Source: Nocardia flavorosea NBRC 108225
GTDB lineage: Bacteria; Actinomycetota; Actinomycetes; Mycobacteriales; Mycobacteriaceae
Length of the DNA: 64,000 bases
Assembly: GCF_001613385.1 (NCBI RefSeq)
Contig: NZ_BDCG01000004.1
Location: forward strand, 434,001 to 498,000
Reading direction: 5' to 3'
Shown here: one piece after another, positions 62,730 through 64,000 of the stretch
How positions within the stretch are numbered: the first letter of the stretch is position 1
Layout of the letters: each line of letters begins with the position of its first letter
The notes under the pieces: model-generated
Told to the model about the DNA's origin: nothing
Database searches by the model: none
What the model saw: the letters and a program-made list of their open reading frames with translations, nothing else
Made by a program: the position numbers and the translations under genes

Positions 62730-63960
62730 GTGACACAACCTTATGCCGTGTTCTGCGGCGTTGACGTGGGAAAAGGCGAACATCACGCGGTCGGGCTCGA
62801 TCCGGCCGGGAAACGGTTGTTCGATAAAGCACTGCCGAACGACGAGTCCCGGTTGCGGGCGGTGTTCGACAAACTCGCTACCCACGGCCGACTGTTGATC
62901 GTGGTCGATCAACCCAACACGATCGGCGCCCTGCCGGTCACCGTCGCACGAGCCTGCGGCCACGACGTCGCCTACCTGCCCGGGTTGTCGATGCGCCGCA
63001 TCGCCGACCTCTACCCAGGTCAGGCCAAGACAGACGCCCGCGACGCCCACATCATCGCTGACGCCGCCCGCACGATGCCGCACACGCTGCGCCGGGTCGA
63101 CATCGGTGATGAAACGCTCACCGAACTCGGTGTTCTGGCCGGGTTCGACGACGACCTGGCCGGCGAAGCCACCCGCACCAGCAACCGCATCCGCGGCCTG
63201 CTCACCAGCGTCCATCCCGCCCTCGAACGCGTCCTCGGCCCCCGCATCGCGCACCCGGCGGTGCTGGAGATCCTGTCGCGTTGCGGTGGTCCAGAGGGGA
63301 TCCGGGCCGCCGGCCGGCGCAAACTCACCGCCATCGCCACCAAACACGCTCCTCGCATGGGCGCCCGGCTGGTCGAGGAGATCCTGGCCGCGCTGCCCAC
63401 GCAAACCGTCACCGTTCCGGGCATGAAAGCCGCGGAAACAGTGCTGCCGAAGCTGGCGGATTCGTTGAAAGCGGTTCTGCTGCAACGCAAGCAGATCGCC
63501 GCCGATATCGAGGAGATGTTCGCCGATCACCCTCTTGCCGAGGTCCTGACCTCGATGCCCGGCATCGGAGTCAGGACCGGCACCCGCATCCTGCTCGAAG
63601 TCGGCGACGCCACCGCCTTCGCCTCCGCGGCACACCTCGCTTCCTACGCCGGCATCGCCCCGATCACCCACCGCTCCGGCAGCTCCATCCGCGGAGAACA
63701 CCCCGCCCGCTCCGGAAACCACAAACTCAAACGAGCGTTGTTCCTGTCCGCGTTCGCCGCACTGCACGACCCGGCCAGCCGCGCCTACTACGACCGCAAA
63801 CGCGCCGAAGGCAAGAAACACAACGCAGCCCTCATCTGCCTGGCCCGACGACGCTGCGACGTCCTCTACGCCATGCTCCACAGCAAACAGCCCTACCGGG
63901 CGCCGGCAGCCTCAGCAGCTTGACGAACACCATAGGGACACCCCCCGGTCGGCTCGAATC
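62400..63960 (+). mobile_element. IS110-family insertion sequence (approximate limits)
   Basis: Contains the intact recombinase gene plus about 330 bases of structured non-coding DNA on the left and a short right end (CACCATAGGGACACCCCCC, near 63930-63948). IS110 elements lack inverted repeats, so exact ends cannot be set from a single copy; the limits given are estimates. Confidence 0.5.
62730..63923 (+). CDS. IS110 family transposase
   Basis: 397 residues from GTG 62730. N-terminal DEDD RuvC-like domain: FCGVDVGKGEHHAVGLD, IVVDQPNTIGALP, KTDARDAHIIAD. C-terminal transposase_20 domain with the helix-hairpin-helix MPGIGVRTGTRILLEVGDATAF and the serine region GIAPITHRSGSSIRGEHPARSGNHKLKRALFLSAFAALHD. 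Length and both domains are intact, so it may be active. Inserts without target duplication or inverted repeats. Confidence 0.95.
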   Translation: MTQPYAVFCGVDVGKGEHHAVGLDPAGKRLFDKALPNDESRLRAVFDKLATHGRLLIVVDQPNTIGALPVTVARACGHDVAYLPGLSMRRIADLYPGQAKTDARDAHIIADAARTMPHTLRRVDIGDETLTELGVLAGFDDDLAGEATRTSNRIRGLLTSVHPALERVLGPRIAHPAVLEILSRCGGPEGIRAAGRRKLTAIATKHAPRMGARLVEEILAALPTQTVTVPGMKAAETVLPKLADSLKAVLLQRKQIAADIEEMFADHPLAEVLTSMPGIGVRTGTRILLEVGDATAFASAAHLASYAGIAPITHRSGSSIRGEHPARSGNHKLKRALFLSAFAALHDPASRAYYDRKRAEGKKHNAALICLARRRCDVLYAMLHSKQPYRAPAASAA

Positions 63961-64000
63961 TGTTCGGGCCCGCGGTACGGGCACCCGTGCCGGTGCCGTG

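Noticed and set aside
62496..63881. Long minus-strand open frame (461 codons) over the IS110 gene
   Set aside because: It is antisense to a clear transposase; its product is Gly/Asp/Val-rich without a motif, as expected from high-GC third-position bias.

Overview
The window is high-GC actinobacterial DNA, most likely from a Nocardia or a close Nocardiaceae relative. The reasons are KstR- and KstR2-type operators, a near-complete steroid ring-degradation gene set with Mycobacterium/Rhodococcus-like gene order, type VII (WXG100) proteins, an EspR-like regulator, F420-type enzymes and many GTG starts. All assignments come from reading motifs and from recalled family knowledge; no database search was run.

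Layout. 1-2390 (minus): a type VII secreted toxin locus with two WXG100-like proteins, a large protein with a C-terminal toxin-like domain, and an overlapping HEAT-like probable immunity gene cut by the window edge. 2590-5601: an XRE/DUF397 regulator pair and a three-gene overlapping cassette ending in an SDR protein that lacks its catalytic Tyr/Lys. 5695-7902: a restriction-methylase remnant, a VapBC module, a GyrI-like protein and a deletion scar joining the broken ends of an ene-reductase gene and a MerR gene. 8035-14958: hsaACDB, divergent kshA, and a secreted protein under its own KstR-like box. 15086-19224: a decayed secreted peptidase, then a compact RiPP-like locus (33-residue precursor, HExxH peptide-modifying enzyme, MFS exporter). 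19269-22801: a DUF4241 protein, rsgA and a Phd/PIN toxin-antitoxin pair.

22910-43855 is the KstR2 block for HIP (rings C/D) catabolism: fadE33, fadE32, fadE31, an enoyl-CoA hydratase and fadD3 run leftward; fadE30 and an ipdF-like SDR diverge from them; kstR2-fadA6 follow; further right lie ipdC-ipdB-ipdA-echA20 and two divergent SDR genes. Three KstR2-like boxes sit at the three promoter regions, and three of the genes they face appear to start without a leader. Between these lie a MarR-MFS pair, a DUF427 protein and several gene fragments (lipase, maleylpyruvate isomerase-like, TetR).

43856-48641: a gene-poor stretch with a response-regulator fragment and an 8-bp tandem repeat, then an overlapping set (GSA-repeat envelope protein, ImmA/IrrE peptidase, multi-membrane protein) convergent with an EspR-like regulator. 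49051-60676 returns to KstR functions: fadA5 and cyp125 diverge around two KstR-like boxes, and a five-gene operon (DUF35-like, ltp4, ltp3, LLM oxidoreductase, NTF2-like) diverges from a second LLM gene around another KstR-like box. A WYL regulator, a VOC protein and an aldo/keto reductase lie between. 60890-63960: a third toxin-antitoxin pair with a palindromic operator, a decayed AAA/DUF4143 ATPase, an exact 23-bp-period repeat array and an IS110-family element.

Together the steroid genes cover side-chain activation and thiolysis (cyp125, fadA5, ltp3/ltp4), ring B opening (kshA), ring A cleavage (hsaACDB) and HIP degradation (fadD3, fadE30-33, echA20, ipdABC, fadA6). The spaces between them hold young accessory DNA: the RiPP locus, toxin-antitoxin pairs and at least eight pseudogene fragments.
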